Positions 45,430-54,424 of a stretch of 64,000 bases of DNA are shown in pieces; position 1 is the stretch's first letter; each line of letters begins with the position of its first letter. The notes under the pieces are model-generated. The model was not told the origin of the DNA. It did not search any database and saw nothing but the letters and a program-made list of their open reading frames with translations. The translations under genes were made by a program, and so were the position numbers. Source of the DNA: Xanthomonas sacchari (GTDB lineage: Bacteria > Pseudomonadota > Gammaproteobacteria > Xanthomonadales > Xanthomonadaceae); the NCBI RefSeq assembly GCF_040529065.1, contig NZ_CP132343.1, positions 2,356,001 through 2,420,000 on the forward strand, in the 5' to 3' direction.

Positions 45430-46902
45430 TCAGGCCTTCGCGGCCAGGCGGCTGTTGCGGATGCCGTAGAAGAAGTAGATGCACAGGCCGATCAGGGTCC
45501 AGCCGACGAACACTTTCCAATGCTCCTGGAACGCCTGGAAGAACAGGCCCACGCAGAACAGCGCGCCCAGCGGGCACACCGCCCAGAACAGCGGTACCCG
45601 GAACGGACGCGGCAGGTCGGGACGGGTGAAGCGCAGCACCATCACGCCGACGCAAACAGTGGCGAAGGCCAGCAGAGTGCCCATCGACACCAGTTCGCCC
45701 AGCACGTCCAGCGGAATCAGCCCGGCCAGCAGCGCAGCGAGCACGCCGACCACCACCGTGCCGACGTAGGGCGTGTGGAAGCGGCGATGGACCTTACCGA
45801 ACAGCTTCGGCAGCAGGCCGTCGCGGGCCATGGTGTAGAAGATGCGCGGCTGCGCCATCAGCATCACCAGCACCACCGAGGACAGGCCGGCGATGGCGCC
45901 GATCTCGACGAAGGTCTTCAGCCAGGCCAGCTGCGGGTAGTGCTCCAGCGCGGTGGCCACCGGCTTGGCGGTGCCGAGCTGGGTGTAGGGCAGCAGGCCG
46001 GTCAGCACCGCGCAGACGATGATGTAGATGATGGTGCAGATGGCCAGCGACACCAGAATGCCGATCGGCATGTTCTTCTGCGGGTCCTTGGTCTCGCCGG
46101 CCGAGGTGGAGACCGCATCGAAGCCGATGTAGGAGAAGAACACGATGGAGGCCGCACGGAAGATGCCGCTCCAGCCGAACTCGCCCGGGCCGGTGTTCTC
46201 GGGGATGAACGGGTGCCAGTTGTCCGGGTTGATGTAGAAGAGGCCGACGCCGACGAACAGGCAGATCACCAGCACCTTGATCGCCACCACGATGGCGTTG
46301 ACGAAGGCCGACTGGGTGACGCCGATGTAGCACAGCGTGCTGACCGCGGCCACGATCAGCACCGCCGGCAGGTTGACGAGGTTGCCCGAGGCCACGAACG
46401 CGTGGCCGGTCCAGGTCAGCGGCGCGCTGGCCAGTTCCGCCGGGAAGGGCAGGCCGAGGGTGCCGGTGACGAAGCTGATCAGGTAGGCCGACCAGCCGAC
46501 CGCGACGCTGGAGCCGGCGAACAGGTATTCCAGCACCAGGCACCAGCCGATGAACCAGGCCACGCCTTCGCCGAGCGTGGCGTAGGAGTACGAGTAGGCG
46601 CTGCCGGAGACCGGCAGCATCGCCGCGAACTCGGCGTAGCACAGGCCGGCGAAGGCGCAGGCAAGGCCGGCGAACACGAACGAGAGCATCACCGCCGGGC
46701 CGGCGTGATTGGCCGCGGCCTGGCCGGTGAGCACGAAGATGCCGGCGCCGATCACCGCGCCGATGCCGAGCAGGATCAGGTGTCTGGCGGTGAGGGTGCG
46801 TTTGAGGGTGGCTTCCCCCTCCAGACTGCCTTCGAACGGTTCGCCGGCATCGACGTGACCGGCCGGTTCGATCGGCTTGACCCTCAGCAGAGACTTGAGC
46901 AT
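45430..46902 (-). CDS. APC-family amino acid permease (paralogue)
   Basis: A 490-residue 12-helix permease with the same signatures as its neighbour: LGIGAVIGAGIFVLTGQAAANHAGPA, AEFAAMLPVSGSAYSYSY, FFSYIGFDAVSTSAGETKDPQ and RIFYTMARDGLLPKLF. A hydrophilic N-terminal extension (PIEPAGHVDAGEPFEGSLEGE) is extra. The tandem pair arose by duplication and has diverged clearly. Start ATG 46902; a further ATG three codons upstream is possible. Divergent from the Nudix gene. Confidence 0.9.
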   Translation of the reverse strand: MLKSLLRVKPIEPAGHVDAGEPFEGSLEGEATLKRTLTARHLILLGIGAVIGAGIFVLTGQAAANHAGPAVMLSFVFAGLACAFAGLCYAEFAAMLPVSGSAYSYSYATLGEGVAWFIGWCLVLEYLFAGSSVAVGWSAYLISFVTGTLGLPFPAELASAPLTWTGHAFVASGNLVNLPAVLIVAAVSTLCYIGVTQSAFVNAIVVAIKVLVICLFVGVGLFYINPDNWHPFIPENTGPGEFGWSGIFRAASIVFFSYIGFDAVSTSAGETKDPQKNMPIGILVSLAICTIIYIIVCAVLTGLLPYTQLGTAKPVATALEHYPQLAWLKTFVEIGAIAGLSSVVLVMLMAQPRIFYTMARDGLLPKLFGKVHRRFHTPYVGTVVVGVLAALLAGLIPLDVLGELVSMGTLLAFATVCVGVMVLRFTRPDLPRPFRVPLFWAVCPLGALFCVGLFFQAFQEHWKVFVGWTLIGLCIYFFYGIRNSRLAAKA

Positions 46903-47071
46903 TCGGTGCATCCCCAGGTGGCGGTACGGGGCAAGCGGCCCCGGCAATGGCGAAGCGCCGGGCCCGAAGCGGGCGACGCAAGCGTCGTACCATGCCAAAG
47001 CCGGCCGGCCGCCACAAGCCGCGCTGCACCGTCGGCGGCGATAATGGCGGCCCCCGAACGCGAGAACGCCG

Positions 47072-47620
47072 ATGCCGGAGTCGCCCCTACGCCAGCAGTT
47101 GCAGGCCCATGCCCGGCGGTGTCCGGACCAGGCCGAGGTCGCCGCGCAGTTCCTGGCCTTGCTGGACGATGCCGCCGATCCGTTCGTGCGCGCGCGCCTG
47201 GACGGCCATTTCACCGGCTCGGCCTGGCTGGTCAGCGCCGACGGCACGCGCACCCTGCTGACCCATCACCGCAAGCTGCAGCGCTGGCTGCAACTGGGCG
47301 GCCACGCCGACGGCGACCGCGATCTGGCGCGGGTGGCGTTGAAGGAGGCCGAGGAGGAGTCGGGGCTGGCTGGCCTGGGATTGGACGATGGCGCGATCTT
47401 CGACCTAGACCGGCACTGGATTCCTGAGCGGGGCGAGGTGCCGGGACACTGGCACTACGATGCGCGGTATGTGGTCCGCGCCGGCGCGGACGAGGCCTTT
47501 GCGGTCAGCGAAGAATCGCTGGCGTTGGCTTGGCGTCCGATTGCGGAACTGGTGGATGAAGCGGATCTGGATCCGTCGCTGCGGCGCATGGCGCAAAAGT
47601 GGCTGCAGCGAACTGCTTAG
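47072..47620 (+). CDS. Nudix hydrolase
   Basis: A 182-residue protein with a variant Nudix box GGHADGDRDLARVALKEAEEESGL around residues 94-117. The essential EAEEESG core (metal-binding glutamates) is intact; the first E of the consensus is replaced by R and the RE pair by KE, a pattern I associate with a sub-group of about this size. It hydrolyses a nucleoside diphosphate linked to something; substrate unknown. Confidence 0.85.
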   Translation: MPESPLRQQLQAHARRCPDQAEVAAQFLALLDDAADPFVRARLDGHFTGSAWLVSADGTRTLLTHHRKLQRWLQLGGHADGDRDLARVALKEAEEESGLAGLGLDDGAIFDLDRHWIPERGEVPGHWHYDARYVVRAGADEAFAVSEESLALAWRPIAELVDEADLDPSLRRMAQKWLQRTA

Positions 47621-47621
47621 C

Positions 47622-47860
47622 CCCTCTCCCCCCGGGAGAGGGGTTGGGGTGAGGGTACGGGCGCGAAGCGCTGCACCAATCTGGCAACACGATACTTCGC
47701 CCGTACCCTCATCCGCCCCTTCGGGGCACCTTCTCCCGACGGGAGAAGGGAAAGCCAAAGCCCCTCTCCCCCCGGGAGAGGGGCTGGGGTGAGGGTCCGG
47801 GCGCGCAGCGCACCCGCAAATCCCCAATCCCCAATCCCCAATCCCCAATCCCCAATCCCG
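47622..47860. repeat. Inverted copy of the 140-bp-type repeat plus heptamer tandem
   Basis: 47622-47806 carries the same elements as the 43.3-kb array in opposite order: CCCCTCTCC/GGAGAGGGG palindromes at 47622 and 47760, the CTTCTCCC/GGGAGAAG stem and the GGTGAGGGT.CGGGCGCG stretch, about 1.3 units. It is followed at 47821-47860 by five copies of the heptamer AATCCCC. All lies between the Nudix and serA stops. Confidence 0.8.
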
Positions 47861-49102
47861 CTAGTAAAGAATGCGCGTCCGCAACGTCCCCGCCACCTGC
47901 GCCAGTTCCTCCTTCAGCACCGCCGCCTGCTCCTCGCTTGCGCCGACGTCGATCACCACGTAGCCGACCTTGGGGTCGGTGCGCAGGAACTGGCCATCGA
48001 TGTTGACGTTGTGGCGCGAGAACAGTTCGTTGATCTGCGACAGCACGCCCGGCACGTTGCGGTGGATGTGCAGCAGGCGCAGGCTCTCGGCGTGCTCGGG
48101 CAGGGTCACCTCGGGGAAGTTCACCGCCGACAGGGTGCTGCCGTTGTCGCTGTAGCGCACCAGCTTGGCCGCCACTTCCACGCCGATGTTGTCCTGCGCC
48201 TCCAGCGTGCTGCCGCCCACGTGCGGGGTCAGGATCACGTTGTCGTGCCCGACCAGCGGCGATTCGAACAGGTCGCCGTTGCCCTTGGGTTCGATCGGGA
48301 ACACGTCCACCGCGGCGCCGCCGATGTGGCCGCTGCGCAGCGCCGCGTCCAGTGCGTCGATGTCGATGACGGTGCCGCGCGAGGCGTTGATCAGGTGCGC
48401 GCCCGGCTTCATCTGCGCCAGTTGCGCCGCGCCGATCATGTCGCGGGTGGCCGCGGTTTCCGGCACATGCAGGGTGACCACATCCGAGCGCGCCAGCAGG
48501 TCGTCCAGGTCGGTGGCGGTGCGGGCGTTGCCCAGCGACAGCTTGGTCTCGATGTCGTGGAAGATCACCTGCATGCCCAGCGCCTCGGCGAGCACGCCGA
48601 CCTGGGTGCCGATGTGGCCGTAGCCGACGATGCCCAGCACCTTGCCGCGGGTCTCGTGGCTGCCGGCGGCCGACTTCGACCAGCCGCCGCGGTGGCATTC
48701 GGCGTTCTTCTGCGGAATGCCGCGCAACAGCAGGATGGCCTCGGCGATCACCAGTTCGGCGACGCTGCGGGTGTTGGAGTAGGGCGCATTGAACACCGGG
48801 ATGCCGGCCAGTTCGGCCGCGTCCAGGTCGACCTGGTTGGTGCCGATGCAGAAGCAGCCGACCGCGATCAGGCGCTTGGCGTGGGCCAGCACCTCGGCGC
48901 TGAGCTGGGTGCGCGAGCGGATGCCGACGATGTGCGCCTCGGCGATGCGCTGCTTGAGCTCCTCTTCCGGCAGCGACTTGGCGTGCAGTTCGATCTGCGA
49001 GTAGCCGGCCGCGCGGAACACGTCGACGGCGGTCTGGCTGATGCCTTCGAGCAGCAGCACGCGGATATCCTGCTTCGGAAACGAGGTCTTCTTGGGCGAC
49101 AT
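47861..49102 (-). CDS. serA: D-3-phosphoglycerate dehydrogenase
   Basis: First enzyme of serine synthesis. The 413-residue protein (E. coli 410) has the NAD motif VLGIVGYGHIGTQVGVLAE, RSRTQL near residue 63, GCFCIGTNQVDLDAA, TLHVPET, INASRGTVIDIDAL and the catalytic His in ILTPHVGGSTLEAQ. The C-terminal 75 residues form an ACT domain (RLLHIHRNVPGVLSQINELF) for serine feedback. The start ATG 49102 removes a long upstream frame. SerA enzymes can also reduce 2-oxoglutarate to D-2-hydroxyglutarate, relevant to the divergent neighbour. Confidence 0.95.
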   Translation of the reverse strand: MSPKKTSFPKQDIRVLLLEGISQTAVDVFRAAGYSQIELHAKSLPEEELKQRIAEAHIVGIRSRTQLSAEVLAHAKRLIAVGCFCIGTNQVDLDAAELAGIPVFNAPYSNTRSVAELVIAEAILLLRGIPQKNAECHRGGWSKSAAGSHETRGKVLGIVGYGHIGTQVGVLAEALGMQVIFHDIETKLSLGNARTATDLDDLLARSDVVTLHVPETAATRDMIGAAQLAQMKPGAHLINASRGTVIDIDALDAALRSGHIGGAAVDVFPIEPKGNGDLFESPLVGHDNVILTPHVGGSTLEAQDNIGVEVAAKLVRYSDNGSTLSAVNFPEVTLPEHAESLRLLHIHRNVPGVLSQINELFSRHNVNIDGQFLRTDPKVGYVVIDVGASEEQAAVLKEELAQVAGTLRTRILY

Positions 49103-49361
49103 TGCGGCGAGGGAGCGATGGCCAACGGGCCGGTCACTATGCCAGATGGCTCCGTGCTTTGGTGCGCCGCAATAGGATGCCGGGAGGCCGTGGATGCAAC
49201 GCCGGGGAACGGTTTCAGGTGCATCGATTGAGCTGGGCCGGCGTGGGATTCGGGAGTGGGGATTGGGGATTCGCAAGAACGGCGGCGTCGACGCCGCAAC
49301 TGGACGTTGTTGCGCAACGCTGGCACGCTTGAACGATTGTCTACGCCTCGACCTCTCCGCC
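49103..49361. promoter_or_regulatory. Divergent region serA / D-2-hydroxyglutarate dehydrogenase
   Basis: A 259-nt shared control region. It contains a short GGGAGTGGGGATTGGGGATTCG repeat-like stretch (about 49250-49272), similar to the AATCCCC heptamer after serA. I see no clear promoter or operator by eye. Confidence 0.35.
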
Positions 49362-50750
49362 ATGACCGACCCGCGCCTGGATGCCCTGGCCCTCGCCGTT
49401 CCCGGCCTGCGCCTGAAGACCGATCCCGCCGACCTGGAGCACTACGGCCGCGACTGGACCCGGCGCTGGACCCCGGCGCCGCTGGCGATCGCGCTGCCTG
49501 CGACGGTGGAAGAGGTGCAGGCGGTGCTGCGCTGGGCCAACGAGCACGCGGTGGCGGTGGTGCCCTCCGGCGGCCGCACCGGCCTGTCAGGCGGCGCGGT
49601 GGCCGCGCATGGCGAACTGGTGCTGAGCCTGGAGCGGATGAACAAGGCGCTGGCGTTCGATCCGGTCGATCGCACCCTCACCGTGCAGGCCGGCATGCCG
49701 CTGGAAGCGGTGCACAACGCCGCGCGCGAGCACGGGCTGCTGTACCCGGTGGACTTCGCCGCGCGCGGCTCGTGCTCGATCGGCGGCAACATCGCCACCA
49801 ACGCCGGCGGCATCCGCGTGATCCGCTACGGCAACACCCGCGAGTGGATCGCCGGGCTGAAGGTGGTCACCGGCAGCGGCGAGCTGCTCGAGCTCAACCG
49901 CGGGTTGATCAAGAATTCCAGCGGCTACGATTTCCGCCAGTTGCTGATCGGCTCCGAAGGCACCCTGGGCATCGTGGTCGAGGCCACCCTGCGGCTCACC
50001 GATCCGCCGCCGCCGAGCAACGTGATGCTGCTGGCGCTGCCCTCGTTCGAGGTGCTGATGCAGGTGTTCGCCGCGTTCCGCAGCCGGCTGCAGTTGGAGG
50101 CGTTCGAGTTCTTCACCGACCGCGCGTTGCAGCACGTGCTCGCGCATGGCGCGCAGGCGCCGTTCGACACGGTCTATCCGTATTACGTGGTCACCGAATA
50201 CGCCAGCGGCAACGAGACGCAGGAGGCGGCGGCGCTGGCCGCGTTCGAGGCCTGCATGGAGCAGGGCTGGGTGCTGGACGGGGTGATCAGCCAGAGCGAG
50301 GCGCAGGCAGCACAGCTGTGGCGCCTGCGCGAAGGCATCACCGAGGCGGTGGCGCGCTACACCCCGTACAAGAACGACGTGTCGGTGCGGATCTCGGCGA
50401 TGCCGGCGTTCCTGGCACGGACCCAGGCGCTGCTCGGCGAGGCCTACCCGCAGTTCGAGGTGGTGTGGTTCGGCCACATCGGCGACGGCAACCTGCACAT
50501 CAACGTGCTCAAGCCCGACGCCACCGCGCCGGCCGAGTTCATCGCCGCCTGCGAGCAGGTCACCAAGCTGCTGGCGCAGGTACTGGCCGAGCACGGCGGC
50601 AGCATCTCCGCCGAGCACGGCATCGGCCTGGTCAAGAAACCGTACCTGGACAGCACCCGCAGCGCCGAGGAGATCGCGCTGATGCGTGCGGTCAAGCGCG
50701 TGTTCGATCCGTCGGGCCTGCTCAATCCCGGCAAGCTGTTCGATCCCTGA
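49362..50750 (+). CDS. FAD-linked D-2-hydroxyglutarate dehydrogenase-like oxidase
   Basis: A 462-residue flavoprotein of the GlcD/DLD family. The FAD-binding part has VPSGGRTGLSGGAVA, CSIGGNIATNAGGIRVIRYGNTREW and GSEGTLGIVVEATLRL; the C-terminal substrate half has VVWFGHIGDGNLHINVLKP and GGSISAEHGIGLVKKPYL. Glycolate and D-lactate oxidases share this fold. Placement next to serA favours D-2-hydroxyglutarate, since in Pseudomonas the dehydrogenase pulls SerA by removing that by-product. Start at ATG 49362. Confidence 0.85.
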   Translation: MTDPRLDALALAVPGLRLKTDPADLEHYGRDWTRRWTPAPLAIALPATVEEVQAVLRWANEHAVAVVPSGGRTGLSGGAVAAHGELVLSLERMNKALAFDPVDRTLTVQAGMPLEAVHNAAREHGLLYPVDFAARGSCSIGGNIATNAGGIRVIRYGNTREWIAGLKVVTGSGELLELNRGLIKNSSGYDFRQLLIGSEGTLGIVVEATLRLTDPPPPSNVMLLALPSFEVLMQVFAAFRSRLQLEAFEFFTDRALQHVLAHGAQAPFDTVYPYYVVTEYASGNETQEAAALAAFEACMEQGWVLDGVISQSEAQAAQLWRLREGITEAVARYTPYKNDVSVRISAMPAFLARTQALLGEAYPQFEVVWFGHIGDGNLHINVLKPDATAPAEFIAACEQVTKLLAQVLAEHGGSISAEHGIGLVKKPYLDSTRSAEEIALMRAVKRVFDPSGLLNPGKLFDP

Positions 50751-50866
50751 GCCCGGCCGCAGCACTGCCGCACGGCCCGTTCAGGCGCTGCGCGCGGCGG
50801 GCCGCTAGGCTATGCGGCGCGGCGCTGGCCGTCCCCCTTTTCACGATCCCGTTTGGAACGATTGCG

Positions 50867-51184
50867 ATGACCCGAGTGACCGCGCGCTGCGCCCTGCTGT
50901 TCGCCCTGATCCTGCCCGCGTTCGCGCAGGCGTCCAGCTTCGCCGGCAGCTCCGCCGGTTCGGCCTCGGCCGGTTCGGCCGGTAGTTCGGCGTCCTCGGA
51001 CAGCAGTTCCAACAACGACAAGGTGGTGCTGCAGGCGCGCGACGATGCGGCCGGCTTCGTCGCCAGCGCCGGGCGCATCCGCGGCGTGCAACTGGAAGCG
51101 GCGCTGCGCGTGCTGCGCGAGCGCAACCCGCAGGCGCAGCAGGCCAGCGACCTGGAACTGGCGCAGGCGATCCTGGCGCTGTGA
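50867..51184 (+). CDS. Small exported DUF2388 protein
   Basis: A 105-residue protein with a signal peptide (cleavage after AQA near residue 22), a Ser/Ala/Gly-rich linker, then KVVLQARDDAAGFVASAGRIRGVQLEAALRVLR and SDLELAQAILAL. The last 50 residues are the DUF2388 signature. No function is known for the family. Its stop overlaps the GTG of the DUF4105 gene, so the pair is translated together. Confidence 0.82.
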   Translation: MTRVTARCALLFALILPAFAQASSFAGSSAGSASAGSAGSSASSDSSSNNDKVVLQARDDAAGFVASAGRIRGVQLEAALRVLRERNPQAQQASDLELAQAILAL

Positions 51185-53100
51185 TCCCGCGCCGGCCACG
51201 GCGCTTGGGCGCGTGGTGGCTGGCGTTGCTGGCGCTGGCAGGTGCGGTGCATGCGGCGGCCGCGCCGCTGTCTGTCGACGAAACCGGCCTGAGTCCCGCC
51301 GAACGTACGGCCAGCGAGGCCGTGCTGGCCGCGGCGCAGGCGCGGCTGCCTCCGGCCTGGGCCGCGGCGCTGCCGACAGGGCTGCCGCTGCAATGGCGCG
51401 ACGACCTCCCCGCACAGGTGCACGGGCGCGCGCAGGCCAGGCGCCTGCTGTTGAACAAGCGCTTGCTGCGCGACTGGGTGGCGGCAGGGGCCGACACCGA
51501 TCCGGCCGCCGACCCGGCGCGGCGGCTGGCCCTGGCCGCGGTGCTGCACGAACTGGCGCATTTCTATGATCGTTCCACGGCAGGGCGGCTGTCGTCCGAT
51601 CCGCGGCTGCTGGATCTGGCCGGTTGGCAGGTCAGCCCGATGCGCCTGGGCCTGCGCCGCGGCCACAACCGGTTCACCGAGCGCAGCCCGGACCGCTACG
51701 AATTGCAGTCGCCGGCCGAGTTCGTGGCGGTGAATCTCGAACATTTCCTGCTCGATCCGGACTATGCCTGCCGCCGCCCGGCGCTGGCCGCGTATTTCGC
51801 CGAGCGCCTGGCGTGGACGCCACCGGCCCGCGACTGCGCGCCGGGCCTGGCGTTCGTGCAGGATCCGCTGGCCGAGCAGGCGGCGCTGCTGCAGATCGAC
51901 CCGGCGCGGGTCTACGCGGTGGACTACCTGTTGGCCGAAGGCAACGCGCAGCCGATGAGCCACTGGGGCCACAGCATGCTGCGCCTGGTGATCTGCGCGC
52001 CGGGGCGGCCGCTGGGGCCGGCATGCCGGCTGGACCTGGCCGAGCATCGGGTCTTGTCGTTCCGCGCCTTCGTCGACGACGTGCAGATCTCCAGCCTGCG
52101 CGGGCTGACCGGCTCCTACCCGTCGCGGCTGTTCGTGCTGCCGCTGCGCCAGGTGGTGGACGACTACACCCAGGTGCAACTGCGCGGCCTGCAGTCGCTG
52201 CCGCTGCGGCTCTCGCACGAGGAGATCGCCGCGCTGCTGGAGCGCGCCGCGCAACTGCACTGGAGCTACGACGGCCGCTATTACTTCCTCAGCAACAACT
52301 GCGCGGTGGAGACCTACGCCTTGCTGCACGACGGCGTGCCGCGGCTGGCGGCCGCGCACCTGTCCGGCATCAGCCCGACGGGATTGCGGCGGCGCCTGGT
52401 AGGGGCCGGCATCGCCGATGCGTCGGTGCTCGACGATGCCGATGGGGCGGTGCGGGAGGGCTATTACTTCCCTGCGGCGAGCGCGCACTTCGCGGAGATG
52501 TTCGCGGTGGCGCGGAGCTCGTTGGCGCTGCCGGCGCGCACTGCCGACGCGTGGCTGGACCTGCCGGCGGCGCAGCGCGCGCCGTGGCTGCAGCGCGGCG
52601 ACCTGCGCACCAGTGCGGCCTTGCTGGTGCTGGAGAACGCCGCGCGCCGCCGCGCCGAACAGCGCGGCCGCGATGCATTGAAGCGGCGCTATCTGGACAA
52701 GCAGCTGCCGTCCGCGGTGGCCGCTGCGGGCGAGGGCAAGGCGGCTGCCGACACCCGCGACGCCGCCAGCGCGGTGCGCGCCGTCCTGGCCGAGCAAGGG
52801 CTGCTGAACCAGCCGGCGAGCCTGCTGCAGGGGCAGCCGGGCTATGGCCTGCCGCAGGCGCAGGAACGCGCCTGGCTGCAGGTTCAGGGACAAGCGCGAA
52901 TCGCGGCGCTGCGCGAGGACGGTGCCGCGCTGCAGGCGCGCCTGCGCGGGTTGCTGCCGGCGCCGCTGCAGGCGGACCTGGTGCAGATCGACGCCAACCT
53001 GGCGACGCTGGGCGAACGCCTGCGCACGCTCAATCGCGAAGGTGGCGGGCTGCAGTTGGATTCGCCGTCGCTGTTGCGGCAGCGTGGTGGGCAGCCGTAG
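51181..53100 (+). CDS. Exported DUF4105 (Lnb-like periplasmic domain) protein
   Basis: A 639-residue protein with a signal peptide (cleavage near HAAAAP, residue 28). An N-terminal region has VLHELAHFYD near residue 122, a metal-site-like HELAH. The DUF4105 part has SHWGHSMLRLVI (about residue 260) and SNNCAVETYALL (about residue 375), whose His and Cys would form the dyad of an acyltransferase related to Lnb lipoprotein N-acyltransferase. A helical C-terminus follows. The acyltransferase idea is by family and unproved here. GTG start overlaps the DUF2388 stop. Confidence 0.78.
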   Translation: MIPRRPRRLGAWWLALLALAGAVHAAAAPLSVDETGLSPAERTASEAVLAAAQARLPPAWAAALPTGLPLQWRDDLPAQVHGRAQARRLLLNKRLLRDWVAAGADTDPAADPARRLALAAVLHELAHFYDRSTAGRLSSDPRLLDLAGWQVSPMRLGLRRGHNRFTERSPDRYELQSPAEFVAVNLEHFLLDPDYACRRPALAAYFAERLAWTPPARDCAPGLAFVQDPLAEQAALLQIDPARVYAVDYLLAEGNAQPMSHWGHSMLRLVICAPGRPLGPACRLDLAEHRVLSFRAFVDDVQISSLRGLTGSYPSRLFVLPLRQVVDDYTQVQLRGLQSLPLRLSHEEIAALLERAAQLHWSYDGRYYFLSNNCAVETYALLHDGVPRLAAAHLSGISPTGLRRRLVGAGIADASVLDDADGAVREGYYFPAASAHFAEMFAVARSSLALPARTADAWLDLPAAQRAPWLQRGDLRTSAALLVLENAARRRAEQRGRDALKRRYLDKQLPSAVAAAGEGKAAADTRDAASAVRAVLAEQGLLNQPASLLQGQPGYGLPQAQERAWLQVQGQARIAALREDGAALQARLRGLLPAPLQADLVQIDANLATLGERLRTLNREGGGLQLDSPSLLRQRGGQP

Positions 53101-53221
53101 TGCGGCATACGGGCTTGCGACGCGCGGCGATCGAAGGGAGATGTATCGCGCGTGCGGTTGACGGCGGCGCGGTCGCGGTTGAAGCCGCTTGTGTCAAATG
53201 AGGGTCTATCGTTGCAGGTGA

Positions 53222-53375
53222 GAGCGGAGTGCGGCAGGCCGTTTAGCCGTGGTGCCAGCAAGCACGAGTAGGAGTCAGCGCCGCCGCACCCCGTGTCTCC
53301 TGCCTCATCAGCCCGAACAGTTGCCCGAGTCGCGAGCTCGAACTCCACAAGCATGGGCGTCGGCAGGAGTGCTCT
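53222..53375 (+). ncRNA. Candidate IS110 bridge RNA
   Basis: Two stem-loop modules. Target module: outer stem GTGCGGC/GCCGCAC (53229-53235 with 53283-53289), tip GTGC/GCAC (53252-53255 with 53262-53265), and in the internal loop AGCCG (53245-53249, equal to the left target) and GTAGGAG (53268-53274, complement of CTCCTAC, the core plus right target). Donor module: outer stem CTCCTGCC/GGCAGGAG (53297-53304 with 53362-53369), GCCC/GGGC inside, tip CGAG/CTCG, and in the loop ACAGTTG (53317-53323, equal to the right element end before CT) and CACAAG (53346-53351, complement of CTTGTG, the core plus left element end). Exact ends are not determined. Confidence 0.72.
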
Positions 53376-53404
53376 CGTGCCTGAGTCTACTGCGGAGAAC
53401 GTCT

Positions 53405-54328
53405 ATGCGACGCTATATCGGGATCGATGTATCCAAGGCCGAACTGGTCATTCATGTACTGCCGGACGAGCAGACCTGGACCCAACCCAATACGCCACAG
53501 GGGCAGCGTGCGCTGGCCCAACGCCTGGCCGAGTTGGGCTGCGAGCGGATCGTGCTGGAAGCCAGTGGCGGCTACGAACATGCCGTGCTGCAGGTGCTCC
53601 GAGAGGCGAACCTGCCGGCAGTGCGGATGGCCGCCGATCGTCCGCGCAAACTAGCCCAGGCCTTGGGCCTGCATGCCAAGACCGATGTCCTGGACGCGCG
53701 CCTGCTGGCCATCGCCGCCCAGCACATCCCGACCACCCTCACGCCCGTGGTGCCTGAGCACCAGCAATCTCTTCGCGAACTGCTGGACCTGCGTGCCACC
53801 CTGGTGGGCCAGCGCGATGTCCATCGGCGGCGCCTGGAGCACATCACCAGCGCCAAAGTGCAACACCGCTGCCGAGAGGTGATCGCCCTACTGAACCAGC
53901 AGATCCAGACGTTGACGCAGGAGATCGAGCAGCAGGGCAAGACCTGCTCGAGCCTACCCAAGGTGCCTGGGCTCGGCACGATCCTGCGCGCGGTTCTGGC
54001 CGCGCGGCTGCCAGAACTAGGCACGCTGCCGCCACGCAAGCTCGCTGCCCTGGTCGGGCTGGCCCCGTTCAATCACGACAGCGGCTGCTGGAAAGGCCAA
54101 CGCCGCATCAAAGGCGGACGTGCCGACGTGCGGCGCGTGCTGTACATGGCCACCTGGGCCAGCATCCGTGCCAAATCCCCCTTGGCCAACACCTACGCGC
54201 GCCTGCGCGCAGCGGGCAAGCCGGCCAAGGTCGCCATCGTCGCCTGTATGCACAAGTTCCTGCGCTGGCTCAACGCCATCGTGCGCGATCACGCACCATA
54301 TGCTCCTCCTGTCATCGCAGGTGCATGA
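53405..54328 (+). CDS. IS110-family transposase (DEDD/serine recombinase)
   Basis: A 307-residue transposase. The RuvC-like N-terminus has D8 (IGIDVSK), E52 (VLEASGGYE) and D94/D97 (KTDVLDARLL). A coiled-coil stretch (about 115-180) leads to the Tnp domain VPGLGTILRAVLAARLPELG and APFNHDSGCWKGQR, where S226 is at the place of the catalytic serine. All key residues are intact and the frame is complete, so the element may be active. Confidence 0.93.
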   Translation: MRRYIGIDVSKAELVIHVLPDEQTWTQPNTPQGQRALAQRLAELGCERIVLEASGGYEHAVLQVLREANLPAVRMAADRPRKLAQALGLHAKTDVLDARLLAIAAQHIPTTLTPVVPEHQQSLRELLDLRATLVGQRDVHRRRLEHITSAKVQHRCREVIALLNQQIQTLTQEIEQQGKTCSSLPKVPGLGTILRAVLAARLPELGTLPPRKLAALVGLAPFNHDSGCWKGQRRIKGGRADVRRVLYMATWASIRAKSPLANTYARLRAAGKPAKVAIVACMHKFLRWLNAIVRDHAPYAPPVIAGA

Positions 54329-54424
54329 CAGTTGACTCCTACGACGCGGCCGGCGGTGGGTGTGTTGCATCGGCTGGTTGCAGCGCAGCCTTTTCGTTAT
54401 GAAAGGAGGCCGATAGTTCCAGTC

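Larger units (their letters stand above)
53188..54337 (+). mobile_element. IS110-family insertion element inserted in a REP palindrome
   Basis: The element runs from CT (53188-53189) to CT (54336-54337), 1,148 bp with one CT counted. Removing it rejoins GTCGCGGTTGAAGCCG-CT-CCTACGAC, an intact copy of the REP palindrome found elsewhere in the window. There are no terminal inverted repeats or target duplication beyond the CT core, as usual for IS110. The left 215 nt are non-coding and the right 7 nt after the gene are very short, the layout of the IS110 subgroup with a bridge RNA encoded in the left end. Confidence 0.88.

Noticed and set aside
53101-53404. Frames upstream of the IS110 transposase as a protein-coding extension
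   Set aside because: The transposase pattern begins at MRRYIGIDVSK; the upstream region folds as the candidate bridge RNA instead.
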